64,000 bases of DNA from Candidatus Haiyanarchaeum thermophilum (GCA_025920425.1 JAPDLS010000002.1:59425-123424), one strand, 5' to 3'. Counted from the stretch's first letter, positions 26,788 to 37,468 are shown. The notes: generated by a model not told the origin, from the sequence alone. Made by a program: numbers and translations.

Positions 26788-29577
26788 CTTTCTATTCATG
26801 AAAATTTCAGGAAACACGAATAAGCCCCAGCTGGATACGAAGAAAATTATAAACAGATCCCTAAGATTCATGGGAGCAAGATGGAATAATTGTTGAGTAA
26901 TTGGAATGTATGGAAGCGAGAGGGTTGAGATGAGGGAAATAAGTACAGCAATCCAGAGAAACTTATTGGTAAAAATCTTCCTCCCCATTCTCCATACACA
27001 TCTTCTCTCAGAGCGACAATTCCATACTACGAATAGTTCAAAGAGAGCTGCTTGAAGGAAGGCAGCAGTAGTAGCTTCTCTATAGGTGAGCTGTCTAGCC
27101 ACTTCATCAATTTCTCCATTTGGTAGGAGCCAAGGATGAGCAGGGAAGAAATAATACTCTAATGAAAAGACTAAGAAGGTACCAGCTGCTTGCAGAAGGA
27201 ATGAGGCCAAGATGAAGACTTTCATTCCATGAAGTATTCCTTCGGTTGGCTTCCTCGGAGGCTTCTCCATCACTTCATAATCTGGAGTATCCATTGCTAG
27301 CGCAATTGCAGGTCCCCCATCGGTTACTAAGTTTATCCAGAGGATCATAGGTGGCAATAATGGGAGGGGGAAGAGCTGTGGAGAAAAGATTCCTCCAAGA
27401 AGAGCAAATGAACCTATCACTAGAAGTTCATCGAAGTTGCAGGCAAGAAGGTAACGCGCATATTTACGAATATTATCATAAATTACCCTTCCCTGCTCCA
27501 CAGCTTTTTGAATTGTAGCGAAGTTATCATCAAGTAAGATGAGGTCTGAAGCTTCCTTAGTTACATCAGTTCCAGTAATTCCCATAGCTATTCCCACATC
27601 CGCCCTCTTAATTGCAGGAGCATCATTTACCCCATCTCCAGTCATAGCTACTATGTGGCCTCTCTTCTTGAGAGCATTCACTATTCTTAACTTATGCTCA
27701 GGAGAGACGCGAGCATAGACGCTAACCTTCTCAACTATCTTCTCAAGCTCCTCATCACTAAGCGCATCCAATTCCTTTCCAGTCAATATCAGATCTCCCT
27801 CTTTATAGATTCCCACCTCTCTAGCAATAGCCAGTGCAGTGAGCTTGTGATCTCCGGTTATCATTACTGTTTTTATTCCTGCCTTTACGCATTTCTTATG
27901 CGCCTCTATTGCATCCTCTCTTGGAGGATCTATCATTGCCTGGAGCCCTATGAATACTAGTCCCTCCTCAACATCATCATTTCCATAGACTTCCATCTTC
28001 TTATATGCAAATCCTAGGACGCGCAGAGCATTCCTAGCTAGCTCTTCATTGATTCCTAGGACTTTATTCCTAAGCCCCTCATCCAACTCCACTTCTTTCC
28101 CATTTATTAATATGGACTTGCATTTCTCGAGCACTATTTCAGTAGCACCCTTCATAAATACCCAAATTTTACCATTTTCATCTCTATGAATAGTGGTCAT
28201 CCTCTTCCTCTCAGAGGTGAATGGAATCTCCCCAATCCTCACAAATTTTTTCTCCACCTCCTCCTTCCAGAGATTCGCCTTTGCAGCTGAGACCAATAAA
28301 GCCCCCTCAGTTGGATCTCCAAAGATCTCCCATCCATTTTCCTTCTTCCTCAAACTCGCATTATTACAGAGCACTCCTGCTAGAAGCAATAGCTTCACAT
28401 CTTCCCCAAGTTCAACCTTCTTTCCATCCTCGATGAATTCTCCCCTAGGCTCATAACCAGTACCACTTACTTCGATCAGCTTATCATTTACATAAAGCCT
28501 TCGCACTGTCATCTCCCCCTTGGTAATAGTCCCAGTCTTATCACTGCAAATTACAGTCACTGAACCCAAGCTTTCAGCTGTGGCAAGCTTCCTGAGAAGA
28601 GCATTCCTCTTAGCAAATTCTCTAGCCCCTAATGCGAGGGTAATAGTAACTATTGCTGGCAAACCTTCTGGCACAGCAGAGATAGCAAGAGCTATTGCAC
28701 TCATGAACGCTTGGATAAATTGCTCCACTTCCAATTGAGACCTCAACACTATTTCTACTGCCTCAAGCACGAAGATTATGGCACAAGTAATAATTACTAC
28801 CTTTCCTATTTTGGAAGAGAGCTTATTTAACCTCTTCTTGAGGGGAGTATCTTCCTTCTCTATAGTTTGTACGAGTCCTGCAATCTTCCCAAATTCAGTA
28901 TTCATACCAGTAGCCACTACTACTCCCTTTCCCCTTCCGTGCACTACATGAGTTGAGGAGTATACCATATTCCTCCTTTCAGGAAGAGGAGTATCTTCAC
29001 TAACCACTTTTACTTCCTTATGCACTGGTACAGATTCTCCTGTGAGTATAGCTTCATCAGTTTTGAGCTCAATTACTTCTACCAAGCGAGCATCAGCAGC
29101 TATTCGATCTCCCTCCTCGAGTACCAATATATCTCCAGGCACTACTTGAGAGGCTGGAATGAGAATTTCATTCCCATTTCTGATCACTCTAGCCTTTGGA
29201 GCAGTAAGCTTCTTAAGAGCTTCAATCGCCTTTTCAGCCCTATATTCATGGATGAATCCACTCACAGCACACAGGAGGACAATGGCACCTATCACCACAG
29301 CATCCCCAAATGCTTCCCAAAATTCTCCTCCATGTGTAAGCTCCCAATAGCCTACCAATGTTGAAAATATTGTAGCAGCGATTAGGAGTAGAACGAAGAT
29401 GTCATTAAATTCACTCAGGAAGATCCGAAGGGCCCCTCTCCTCTTCACCTCCTTGATCTCATTGGGTCCATATTCCTTTAATCTCCTCTCAGCTTCTTCA
29501 GAGCTCAGGCCAGAAGTGCCAGTATTAAGCTTCTTAATTACTTCCTCTACCTCTAATGCATGCCAAGCCTCAAACAC
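26770..29577 (-). CDS. P-type cation (Ca2+-type) ATPase
   Basis: ICSDKTGTITKGEMT, TGES, MTGDGVNDAPAIKRADVGIAMG; PEGLPA in TM4. Confidence 0.95.
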   Translation of the reverse strand: MFEAWHALEVEEVIKKLNTGTSGLSSEEAERRLKEYGPNEIKEVKRRGALRIFLSEFNDIFVLLLIAATIFSTLVGYWELTHGGEFWEAFGDAVVIGAIVLLCAVSGFIHEYRAEKAIEALKKLTAPKARVIRNGNEILIPASQVVPGDILVLEEGDRIAADARLVEVIELKTDEAILTGESVPVHKEVKVVSEDTPLPERRNMVYSSTHVVHGRGKGVVVATGMNTEFGKIAGLVQTIEKEDTPLKKRLNKLSSKIGKVVIITCAIIFVLEAVEIVLRSQLEVEQFIQAFMSAIALAISAVPEGLPAIVTITLALGAREFAKRNALLRKLATAESLGSVTVICSDKTGTITKGEMTVRRLYVNDKLIEVSGTGYEPRGEFIEDGKKVELGEDVKLLLLAGVLCNNASLRKKENGWEIFGDPTEGALLVSAAKANLWKEEVEKKFVRIGEIPFTSERKRMTTIHRDENGKIWVFMKGATEIVLEKCKSILINGKEVELDEGLRNKVLGINEELARNALRVLGFAYKKMEVYGNDDVEEGLVFIGLQAMIDPPREDAIEAHKKCVKAGIKTVMITGDHKLTALAIAREVGIYKEGDLILTGKELDALSDEELEKIVEKVSVYARVSPEHKLRIVNALKKRGHIVAMTGDGVNDAPAIKRADVGIAMGITGTDVTKEASDLILLDDNFATIQKAVEQGRVIYDNIRKYARYLLACNFDELLVIGSFALLGGIFSPQLFPLPLLPPMILWINLVTDGGPAIALAMDTPDYEVMEKPPRKPTEGILHGMKVFILASFLLQAAGTFLVFSLEYYFFPAHPWLLPNGEIDEVARQLTYREATTAAFLQAALFELFVVWNCRSERRCVWRMGRKIFTNKFLWIAVLISLISTLSLPYIPITQQLFHLAPMNLRDLFIIFFVSSWGLFVFPEIFMNRKLWKWE

Positions 29578-29653
29578 TCTTTTACTAAAGAGGATAAACT
29601 ATAAAAGCTTTCAGGGAAAAAGTTTTAAAAAACATTAGAAGCTTTGAAGTGAA

Positions 29654-29902
29654 GTGGATATTGATAAACTCACTATCTTCGAAGTAGCTAGAATAATCGG
29701 AGCTAGAGCTCTCCAGATCGCGATGGGAGCTCCTGTACTCCTCAAAGAAGAAGTGGTGGGACTTAGCCCCCTTGAAATAGCTAAACTTGAATTCAAGAAA
29801 AATGCCATCCCAATTTCAATTAAAAGGCCAACAGGGGAAATAGTGAGGATTAGGGAAGCAATAGCCAATTGGCTTAAGGATCATGGAGGTGAAGTCTATT
29901 AG
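29654..29902 (+). CDS. rpoK: DNA-directed RNA polymerase subunit K
   Basis: LTIFEVARIIGARALQIAMGAPVLL...PLEIAKLEFKKNAIPISIKRPTGE; GTG start. Confidence 0.92.
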   Translation: MDIDKLTIFEVARIIGARALQIAMGAPVLLKEEVVGLSPLEIAKLEFKKNAIPISIKRPTGEIVRIREAIANWLKDHGGEVY

Positions 29903-30130
29903 ATGGGAAGAGTAAGACTTAAACCAATTAAGAGAATTGGAATGGAACTCTGGCAGAGGTATAAAGAAAGATTCAAGGAGAGCTTTGAGGAAAATAAGAA
30001 AATCGTGGATGAACTCATTGAATATAAATCGAAGAAGCTCAGGAATAAAATTGCAGGTTACATTACTCATCTAGTGAAGCTGGAGAGGAAAAGAACTAAA
30101 CTTAAGCAAGCTCAATCAACCTCTTCCTGA
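29903..30130 (+). CDS. rps17e: 30S ribosomal protein S17e
   Basis: MGRVRLKPIKRIGMELWQRYKERFKESFEENKKIVDELIEYKSKKLRNKIAGYITHL. Confidence 0.9.
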   Translation: MGRVRLKPIKRIGMELWQRYKERFKESFEENKKIVDELIEYKSKKLRNKIAGYITHLVKLERKRTKLKQAQSTSS

Positions 30131-31271
30131 ACTCATCCTCCTTTCTCTTCGGCAATATTGCTGAGGCAGCGAATTGATGCCCATCTGCAATCCCTCCAAC
30201 TTCCCTAGAAGCTTCCAAGAGAAGGTGTACAGCACTTTTTAGTTCTCCAAGCTCAATCCTCCTCTTCAATCCTTCAGGAACCCTTACAGATACCTTTACA
30301 TATTTCTCACTTAAATTACCGAAGCCAGGAATTGAGCTTGGCACATCCATGAAACCTACAATATACTTATCTTGGTCTATAAGCTTCCTCTGATGGGCTA
30401 AGAAAGAGCAGAATTGTCCAATAACTTTAGTCCCCATCCCTTCATATATTTTCCCTGTCGAGAACCACTGAACTCTTCCCTCTTTCCTTAATCCTCGCTT
30501 GGAAAGGATTGCAAGCATTCTACGATTGGCCTTTTTCCTCAGCTCCTCCACCTCTTTCAGAAATTTTCCCACTTCTTCATCAATTCCATTTAGGCATGCA
30601 CGGATTCCAAGCCTTGGCCCTCCCGAATAATAACCTGCAGCCCCAAGCACTTGGAGGATCGAGAAAAGCTCCTCACAGCCAATTCCCAGTTTCTTCACGT
30701 ACAACTTAGATTTTTTTCTTATCACTACCCCCCTATCAAGAGCCTCCTTCAGCACATCACCATTTATCCCCCTAAATCCATCAGGAATCTCCAGACTTCC
30801 AACTACGGCCAAGTAACTCAGGTCCCAATTCTCCTCTCTCATCAACTTGAAGAAAAGGTAACAGCAAGTAGCTCCTGAGAACTCTGCCTCCCCTCTTATT
30901 CCCCAGCGTTCCAAATTCAAATCAAATACATTATCATAGTTTCCTCCTGCAGGTTCGTGATGGTCAAGAATTATCACAGTATTCCGTGAGCAGTCAAGTT
31001 CTCCTATCAAATCGGAATGACTTGACCCTATATCGCAATAAATGATGAGTTCTCCTTTTCTACTATGCACCCTAGCTAGCACCTCAGGAAATACCTTTTC
31101 TAGGCAAAAGAACTCACTTTCGATTCCAACTCTCCTTAGACCTTCAATTGCAATCGAGGCTGAGGAAAGCCCATCAGCATCGTCATGGGAAATTATCAAT
31201 GCTTTTCTGAAACCAGATATCTGCTTCGCAGCTTCTTTACTTAATTCTTGGAAACCTTGAGGAATTTTCAT
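30102..31271 (-). CDS. DHH family phosphoesterase (RecJ-like)
   Basis: ALIISHDDADGLSSASIAI, IYCDIGSS, VIILDHHEPAG. Confidence 0.9.
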   Translation of the reverse strand: MKIPQGFQELSKEAAKQISGFRKALIISHDDADGLSSASIAIEGLRRVGIESEFFCLEKVFPEVLARVHSRKGELIIYCDIGSSHSDLIGELDCSRNTVIILDHHEPAGGNYDNVFDLNLERWGIRGEAEFSGATCCYLFFKLMREENWDLSYLAVVGSLEIPDGFRGINGDVLKEALDRGVVIRKKSKLYVKKLGIGCEELFSILQVLGAAGYYSGGPRLGIRACLNGIDEEVGKFLKEVEELRKKANRRMLAILSKRGLRKEGRVQWFSTGKIYEGMGTKVIGQFCSFLAHQRKLIDQDKYIVGFMDVPSSIPGFGNLSEKYVKVSVRVPEGLKRRIELGELKSAVHLLLEASREVGGIADGHQFAASAILPKRKEDEFRKRLIELA

Positions 31272-32359
31272 CTCACGATGGTTTTGACGAAATCTCTCAC
31301 CTTTTCTCTCCTCTCCATATGCTTTTCTATGAAATCCCCAAGTACTTGGGCTAGCATTTGTTTACATTCTCCACACATCAACTTTCCAGAAAGGCAATCC
31401 TCTTTGATCTTCCCTACCTTGTCCTCATCCTTCTCGAAGAAAGTAAAATACTCATAAACTACACACACTTCAGGATTTCCCCCTCTTTCTCTCTGCTCAG
31501 CTATAGTCGCCCTTCCTCCGGTGAAGAGTTCTCCAACCTTCTTGGTCAAGCTTTCCCTAGGTTCTGTGGTAAAGATACAACTTTCGGGAATGCTCGAGCT
31601 CATCTTAAAATCCTTAGTTATTCCTGGAAGGATCTTATTGTAGATCTGGGCAGGCTTTGGATAGCCCAAGGCATCTGCTACTTCCCTAGCTATTCCCCTC
31701 CAGTATGGATCTTGATCAGGAGAGGCTGGAATGAGGCATCTATACTCCTTTCCAAGCTCTTCGCATCCTAGGAAGCATGGGGCAGCCTGAATCGCTGGGA
31801 AGAATATGATCCCTATGTTTGAAGTGTTCTTGAATCCAAATACTGCCTTTACTGTGCTGAAATTCACATGCTTAGCTATTCTGATAGCCAACCCATACAA
31901 TACCTTAATGTCCCTTGTATTGAGGATTATCCTAGTTTTCTCCTGATCCAACCCTACTGCGAAGATATCGAGCAGATTCTCAAATACATAATCTCCATCA
32001 TTAGCTCCAGTGAGCAGTTTCTCATCGTCGGTGATCTGGACGTATAAGGGGGAATGGAAGAGGTCTTGTAAGTGCTTAGTGAGCATAAAGGGGAGCAAAT
32101 GCCCCAAATGCATTTTTCCGCTGGGTTTCCTTCCAGTATAGAGATATACTTTTCCTCCCCTCTCTAGCTCATCCAAGAGGACATCGAGATCCCTATGTCC
32201 AAATACTATTCCCCTTCTAAAGAAGTAATGGAGTTCCCCATATTTACTAAGCTTTTTAAGGAGAATTTGATCCATCGGCCTAATTCCAAACTGCTTTATC
32301 AATCTTCCATAATCTATTCTCCCAGTGACTTCCCATGGAGTAATCCTAAATCTTGCCAT
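31268..32359 (-). CDS. trpS: Tryptophanyl-tRNA synthetase
   Basis: YTGRKPSGKMHLGHLLPF, KMSSS, archaeal-type N-terminus. Confidence 0.93.
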   Translation of the reverse strand: MARFRITPWEVTGRIDYGRLIKQFGIRPMDQILLKKLSKYGELHYFFRRGIVFGHRDLDVLLDELERGGKVYLYTGRKPSGKMHLGHLLPFMLTKHLQDLFHSPLYVQITDDEKLLTGANDGDYVFENLLDIFAVGLDQEKTRIILNTRDIKVLYGLAIRIAKHVNFSTVKAVFGFKNTSNIGIIFFPAIQAAPCFLGCEELGKEYRCLIPASPDQDPYWRGIAREVADALGYPKPAQIYNKILPGITKDFKMSSSIPESCIFTTEPRESLTKKVGELFTGGRATIAEQRERGGNPEVCVVYEYFTFFEKDEDKVGKIKEDCLSGKLMCGECKQMLAQVLGDFIEKHMERREKVRDFVKTIVR

Positions 32360-32389
32360 AAGCTGTGAGAGACGCTCTTTTTTTAAAAA

Positions 32390-33553
32390 CTATGCTATGA
32401 AAATTGAGGAAATCACAGAAATCAGGGATGGATGTTTAAGCAGGATTGGAAAGAGATCTCCCAAGCTCTTGAAAAGAAGTTTTCTTACAAACTTGCTATA
32501 GAGTTCCATATCTCCACATTCATAGATAATCTTCCTTATCTCAGCCTTTTTAAGAACTTTTGAGAGGTTAGAGAGATCTTCATTATCCAGCCCTCTCAAA
32601 ATGAGAGAGCAGTAATAACTGAGCCTTAACTCTCTTCCAATAGAAGTCAAATATACCTTATCATAATGCTCGACAAGAGCCCTTTCAGAAAAATCTCCAT
32701 TCAAGATACAATTGAATGCCGTCCTAGCTCCGATAAATCCTGTTACAAGTCCTCCTCCAGTACTTGCTTTTACCTGAGAGGCAGCATCTCCTACCAAAAG
32801 TAAATGCTCCGAGCTCATCCTCTTTAGGATTCCATAAGGTATCATGCCTGCCTGATAATTTATTACTTCCCTTGCCCCAACCATTGAGAGGAGCTTTTTG
32901 AGCCTCTGAAAGGAGACATCGAATCCGAGCATCCCAACTCTACAAATTCCAGCTCTCTCCGGAATTATCCAAGAGAAACAATCACTAAACCTCTTATCCA
33001 CTATTACCTCGATTTTCTCCCTCTTTAGCTTTACCCTAGCCTGTATACCCTTCATCAGCTTTATTCTCAGTCCAAGTTTCTCCCTAATTCTGGAGCATGC
33101 TCCATCAGCTCCTACTAAGAGCTCAGTAAAGAGCGTTTTAGTCCCAGTTCTACATTTCCATTTATTTCCACTCCTCTCAAACGTCCTTAGATCTTCACCT
33201 AGTAAAAACTTGGCTCCAGCCTTTTGAGCTAGTGTAATCAAGTGTTCATGAAACCTTATTCTCTCCAGTACATATGCTTTCTCAAGGCCATGTATCTCAA
33301 GTACTGAGTTCGGAAGGCGAAGCACGAACGAATTATATCTTCCAAGTATCATTTTCCTCGGTACTTTCACCATTTCTAAAAACCTATCTGAAACCAAGCC
33401 AGCACATTTGAGAGGAATCCAAGGCTTGGTTTTCCTATCTATGCACATCACTTCTATTCCTTCCCTTGCCAGTAAATAGGCCAAATAGCAACCCACAGGG
33501 CCAGAGCCCACGATTAGAACCTTACTTTCCAAACCTTCTTTCCCTACCCTCAT
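32390..33553 (-). CDS. FAD-dependent geranylgeranyl reductase family protein
   Basis: VLIVGSGPVGCYLAYLLAREGIEVMCIDRK, LLVGDAASQVKASTGGGLVTGFIGA. Confidence 0.88.
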   Translation of the reverse strand: MRVGKEGLESKVLIVGSGPVGCYLAYLLAREGIEVMCIDRKTKPWIPLKCAGLVSDRFLEMVKVPRKMILGRYNSFVLRLPNSVLEIHGLEKAYVLERIRFHEHLITLAQKAGAKFLLGEDLRTFERSGNKWKCRTGTKTLFTELLVGADGACSRIREKLGLRIKLMKGIQARVKLKREKIEVIVDKRFSDCFSWIIPERAGICRVGMLGFDVSFQRLKKLLSMVGAREVINYQAGMIPYGILKRMSSEHLLLVGDAASQVKASTGGGLVTGFIGARTAFNCILNGDFSERALVEHYDKVYLTSIGRELRLSYYCSLILRGLDNEDLSNLSKVLKKAEIRKIIYECGDMELYSKFVRKLLFKSLGDLFPILLKHPSLISVISSIFIA

Positions 33554-34268
33554 ATTCGAGCAAGATCTTCACCAATTCAAGCTCATTGAAATCTGGCCAA
33601 AGCTTTTCGGAAAAATAGAGCTCGGAATAGGCTGCATCGAAGGAAAGGAAGGAGGAGAGCCTTTTTTCTCCACCACTTCTTATGATGAGATCTGGAGGAT
33701 CAAATCCCTTTGTGTACAAATGGGATTTCACCACATCCTCATCTATTTCCTCTGGCTTAAGTATCCCATTTGCAACTTTTCTAGCAATTTCCCTGCACGC
33801 CATAGCAATTTCTTCCCTTCCATCATAGCATACACATATATTTAGGAACCTTCTATCATAACCTCTAGTAATTTGCTGCAACTCCCAGATTAGCTTAGAT
33901 AATCCTTTTGGGAGCAGCTCCAGCCTTCCGAAAAAACTTATCTTTACTTTAAAATCGTGGATTAGCTTACTTCTTCCAAGCTTTCTAAAGGATCTCTCCA
34001 AGATTTTGAAGAGATAGCCCCTTTCTCTAGGACTTCGCTTGACAAAATTATCCAGCGACATGGCATAGATAGTAATTATCTTTATCTCTTCGAGTTGCTT
34101 AAGGATAAATTCTAAAAGTCTTTCCATTATCTTGGCCCCTCTTAAATGTCCATCAAATGTACTCTTTCCCTTACTCTTAGCCCATCTCCTATTGCCATCT
34201 GGAATTATAGCAATATGTCTAGGAAGCTTGCTTCTATCTAGTTTGGCAAGCAATTCTCCCACTTTCAT
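33522..34268 (-). CDS. uppS: Isoprenyl (undecaprenyl-type cis-polyprenyl) diphosphate synthase
   Basis: HIAIIPDGNRRWAKSKGKSTFDGHLRGA, DLIIRSGGEKRLSSFLSFDAAYSELYFSEKLWPDF. Confidence 0.93.
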   Translation of the reverse strand: MKVGELLAKLDRSKLPRHIAIIPDGNRRWAKSKGKSTFDGHLRGAKIMERLLEFILKQLEEIKIITIYAMSLDNFVKRSPRERGYLFKILERSFRKLGRSKLIHDFKVKISFFGRLELLPKGLSKLIWELQQITRGYDRRFLNICVCYDGREEIAMACREIARKVANGILKPEEIDEDVVKSHLYTKGFDPPDLIIRSGGEKRLSSFLSFDAAYSELYFSEKLWPDFNELELVKILLEYEGRERRFGK

Positions 34269-35491
34269 TTTAGTAATTCCATTAGCATAGGAAGCAAGTA
34301 CCTTCCATTCATTCGAATGCTCCCTCTTCTGCAGCTACTTTCAGAGAAATTATCTATCCCATCCCCTTTAATCTTTCCTCCGGAGATCAATACAGGTACA
34401 GGGTCATTTGAATGCCTTCCGAGCTCACATGGAGTTGCATGATCACAAGTTACGCAGATAACTGTTCTTCTCAGGCTCAAATTTGAAAAAAGCTCTGAAA
34501 AGAAGAGCCCATCAATTTTCTCTATGAACTCCTTCTTAAGTTCAGCATTTCCATCGTGACCAGCCTCATCAGTTCCCTTTATATGAATGAGAAAACAGTC
34601 GAATTCATCAAGCCGTTCAATTAGTGCCCTTGCCTTTGCCCTCAGATCTGTATCTATATCTCCTGTAGCCTCCGGTATATCTACTACCTCCATACCCACC
34701 AATCTCGCTATTCCTTTCTCCAGAGGAGAGCCAGAAATGCAACACCAGAACCTTCTATACTTTAAGGAGATCTTCTCCACCCTTGGCAGACCGATTCCAC
34801 CTCCTCTTAAGAGGAGAAAGTTGGCTTCATTTAGGCCTCTAGCTTTTCTTTGGAGGTTAACCCTATGATACTCTAACAAGAGATGGGTCTTTCTGATGAA
34901 CTCATTTACGATAGCACTTGTCCTAATCTCACTCTCCCTCAAGATCAATGGTTTGCAGAGATTTGGAGGTACATTAACTGCCTGAGGATCTGTATCTGAG
35001 ATACAATCGGAGAGCTCGAATTTATTAGAATAGAAGATCAGAACCCCTCGATGGGCAATTGTGCTTTTAAATACGAAGTTTACATCCTCCAAATAGATCT
35101 TCTGATTTATATCCCTCTCAAGTTCCTTTACTCCTTCCCTGATCCTTCCTGCCCTCCGATCCACAATTATTCCATCTCTCAAAGTGGCAAAATCTGTCCT
35201 AAATGCCAATTCCTCCCCCACATTTATTCCAATTCCTAGGGCTTCAAGTGGCCCTCTTGGAAACCTAGTTGCAATTACATCATATCCAAGCAGAGAGAGG
35301 ATCCCATGCTCACTTGTGGGAGCTATGCTCGGATCTATTACATTTATAAGCCCAACTTTCCCATGTCTTGCGAAGTAATCTAGGAAGGGTTTGGATGCTG
35401 CCTCAAGAGGAGTTTTTCCATAGAGCTCCCTACATTTCCTATCTCCAAGCCCATCTATGATGACAAATACTAGTTTATCCATGGAATCCAC
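34265..35491 (-). CDS. apgM: 2,3-bisphosphoglycerate-independent phosphoglycerate mutase, archaeal type
   Basis: KLVFVIIDGLGDRK, ASKPFLDYFARHGKVGL, SEHGILSLLGYD, HIKGTDEAGHDGN, CDHATPCELGRHSNDPVPVLI. Confidence 0.93.
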   Translation of the reverse strand: MDSMDKLVFVIIDGLGDRKCRELYGKTPLEAASKPFLDYFARHGKVGLINVIDPSIAPTSEHGILSLLGYDVIATRFPRGPLEALGIGINVGEELAFRTDFATLRDGIIVDRRAGRIREGVKELERDINQKIYLEDVNFVFKSTIAHRGVLIFYSNKFELSDCISDTDPQAVNVPPNLCKPLILRESEIRTSAIVNEFIRKTHLLLEYHRVNLQRKARGLNEANFLLLRGGGIGLPRVEKISLKYRRFWCCISGSPLEKGIARLVGMEVVDIPEATGDIDTDLRAKARALIERLDEFDCFLIHIKGTDEAGHDGNAELKKEFIEKIDGLFFSELFSNLSLRRTVICVTCDHATPCELGRHSNDPVPVLISGGKIKGDGIDNFSESSCRRGSIRMNGRYLLPMLMELLK

Positions 35492-36512
35492 CTATTACAT
35501 GGATTTTCGCTCCGCAATTGTAGCACCTTCCATCTTGGATCTTGAATTCGAGCACTTCAAAGCCAAATCTTTTGATCAATAATTTGCCACAAGAATAACA
35601 ATAGGTATTATCGTAAGGATGACCTGGCACATTGCCGATATATACATATTTTAGCCCAACATCTTTAGCCACCTTCCAAGCCTTTTCAAGGGTTTCAATG
35701 GGAGTAGGAGGCAGATCCAACATTTTGTATGCGGGAAAGAATCTGGAGAAGTGTAGGGGAGTATGATCTCCACAATTTTCCATTATCCATTCGCACATCT
35801 GCTTGATTTCCTCCACATCATCGTTCTTTCCTGGAACCACAAGGTTTGTGAGTTCGATCCAGATGTTATGCCTCACATATTGTTTAATACTCCTTAGAAC
35901 CCATTCTAGTTCAGCTCCACAGACCTCGCGGTAGAATTTTTCATCAAACCCCTTCAAATCTATGTTGGCTGCATCTAGATAGGAGGAAATCATTGCTAAA
36001 GGCCTTTCCTCAATACAACCATTAGTTACATAAGTGTTGGTTAATCCTTTCTCCTTAGCAAGCCTTGCTGTAGCAAGGGTATATTCGTAGAATACAGTTG
36101 GCTCGTTGTAAGTATAAGATATTCCCCTACACCCATACCTTATAGCCTCCTCCACAGCCCTTTCCGGAGGAAACTCTATATAAGGTAAATCTTCAAACCT
36201 CGCCTGACTCATCTCCCAATTCTGGCAATATTTGCAGGAGAAATTGCATCCTATAGTTCCGATAGAGAGAGCCCTAGATCCTGGATAAAAATGGTAAAAT
36301 GGTTTTTTCTCTATGGGATCGATATTGACTGCTACAGGCCTTCCATACACTAATGAATAGAGTTTTCCTTCCACATTTTTCCTAGCCCTACAATATCCTA
36401 CATCACCCACTTTTATCGTACAATGCCTAGGACAGAGTTCACACCTCACGGAGTTATTTAGCCTTTTATAAAACAAGGCTTCTTTCATTACTTTCATAAC
36501 TTCATTCCTCAA
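35475..36512 (-). CDS. amrS: AmmeMemoRadiSam system radical SAM protein
   Basis: CELCPRHCTIKVGDVGYCRARKN, IGCNFSCKYCQNWEMS, C-terminal CYSC/CYNC. Confidence 0.9.
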   Translation of the reverse strand: MRNEVMKVMKEALFYKRLNNSVRCELCPRHCTIKVGDVGYCRARKNVEGKLYSLVYGRPVAVNIDPIEKKPFYHFYPGSRALSIGTIGCNFSCKYCQNWEMSQARFEDLPYIEFPPERAVEEAIRYGCRGISYTYNEPTVFYEYTLATARLAKEKGLTNTYVTNGCIEERPLAMISSYLDAANIDLKGFDEKFYREVCGAELEWVLRSIKQYVRHNIWIELTNLVVPGKNDDVEEIKQMCEWIMENCGDHTPLHFSRFFPAYKMLDLPPTPIETLEKAWKVAKDVGLKYVYIGNVPGHPYDNTYCYSCGKLLIKRFGFEVLEFKIQDGRCYNCGAKIHVIGGFHG

Positions 36513-36525
36513 TAAAAAAATATCG

Positions 36526-36915
36526 TTAACTCAATAGAAAGAGATGAGAAATACACTTGCAATCAGAACACCCGAATCCTTTAATTGGAGTACCCATCTT
36601 AGCTAATTTCCTAGCTATTCTACATTCCTCAGCCCTTCCAGCCCTTTTCCATAGGATGGCTCCAATCTCCACGTGCCGGCTGGAGAGCAGATAATCTATA
36701 TGCCAAAACTTCCTCTTCCTCCTCGAGAGATGTCTTATAATCCTCAAGCCAAAGTTTCTCTGTGCAGTACCTACATAGCAATAAATTCCTTTCCTAAACA
36801 TATACTCTCCCAAAGCACCGATTCTAAGCTTCAAATCTTTCCTCACATCGATCAAGAGTATATAGACTACTCCCATCTCCTTAGCGAAACGATCCAGACT
36901 TAAAACCCTTCCCAT
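36526..36915 (-). CDS. GIY-YIG/DUF123 family protein
   Basis: VVYILLIDVRKDLKLRIG..KGIYCYVGTAQRNFGLRIIRHL..KFWHIDYLLS..GCSDCKCISHLF; start placed at internal Met. Confidence 0.8.
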   Translation of the reverse strand: MGRVLSLDRFAKEMGVVYILLIDVRKDLKLRIGALGEYMFRKGIYCYVGTAQRNFGLRIIRHLSRRKRKFWHIDYLLSSRHVEIGAILWKRAGRAEECRIARKLAKMGTPIKGFGCSDCKCISHLFLLS

Positions 36916-36952
36916 GAGAAAAGATTTAAATTTCAAACCTTTATTCTCAAGC

Positions 36953-37468
36953 ATGGCCATATTTAATGTGTTCAAAAAGAAGAAGGAGGAGATAAAGTTT
37001 CCTTCGGAGAGCGTCATCCCAGCCTTCCCAAAACCTCCAGAAGCTCTTCCTCCAAGGCCTCAACCTCCTCAACCCCAACCCACTCCACCATTTCCTGGAA
37101 GAGAATTTCCAAGTCCAGAACCTCTTCAGCAACCCGAGCAGAAGCCAGCAGTTCCAATGGCACCTCTTCCTGAGAAAATACCTCCACTCCCTCCTTTGCC
37201 TGAGATCAAACTTCCGGAGCTTCCAGAGATCGGAATAGAGAGGAGAGCTAAGCCATCCATTTACATCAAAGTAAGCAAATATAGGGAACTTTTAGCTTCT
37301 CTCGAAAAACTTCGCACTTCACTCCGGGATTTGAAGAAAGCTCTTGAGGAATATGAATATGCAAGAGCTCAAGAAGATGAGAAGCTGGCAGCATGCTCTG
37401 AGAACCTGAGGAGAATTGAGGATATTCTCAAGTTCTTCGATCAAGTATTCACCCAACCCGAGGAGTAA
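36953..37468 (+). CDS. FKKKK-type protein: Pro-rich linker plus coiled coil
   Basis: MAIFNVFKKKKEEIKF, PQPQPTPPFPG linker, coiled-coil C-terminus; internal Met chosen. Confidence 0.7.
   Translation: MAIFNVFKKKKEEIKFPSESVIPAFPKPPEALPPRPQPPQPQPTPPFPGREFPSPEPLQQPEQKPAVPMAPLPEKIPPLPPLPEIKLPELPEIGIERRAKPSIYIKVSKYRELLASLEKLRTSLRDLKKALEEYEYARAQEDEKLAACSENLRRIEDILKFFDQVFTQPEE

Noticed and set aside
27694-29364. Multiple + strand ORFs
   Set aside because: Antisense to the P-type ATPase with intact catalytic motifs.
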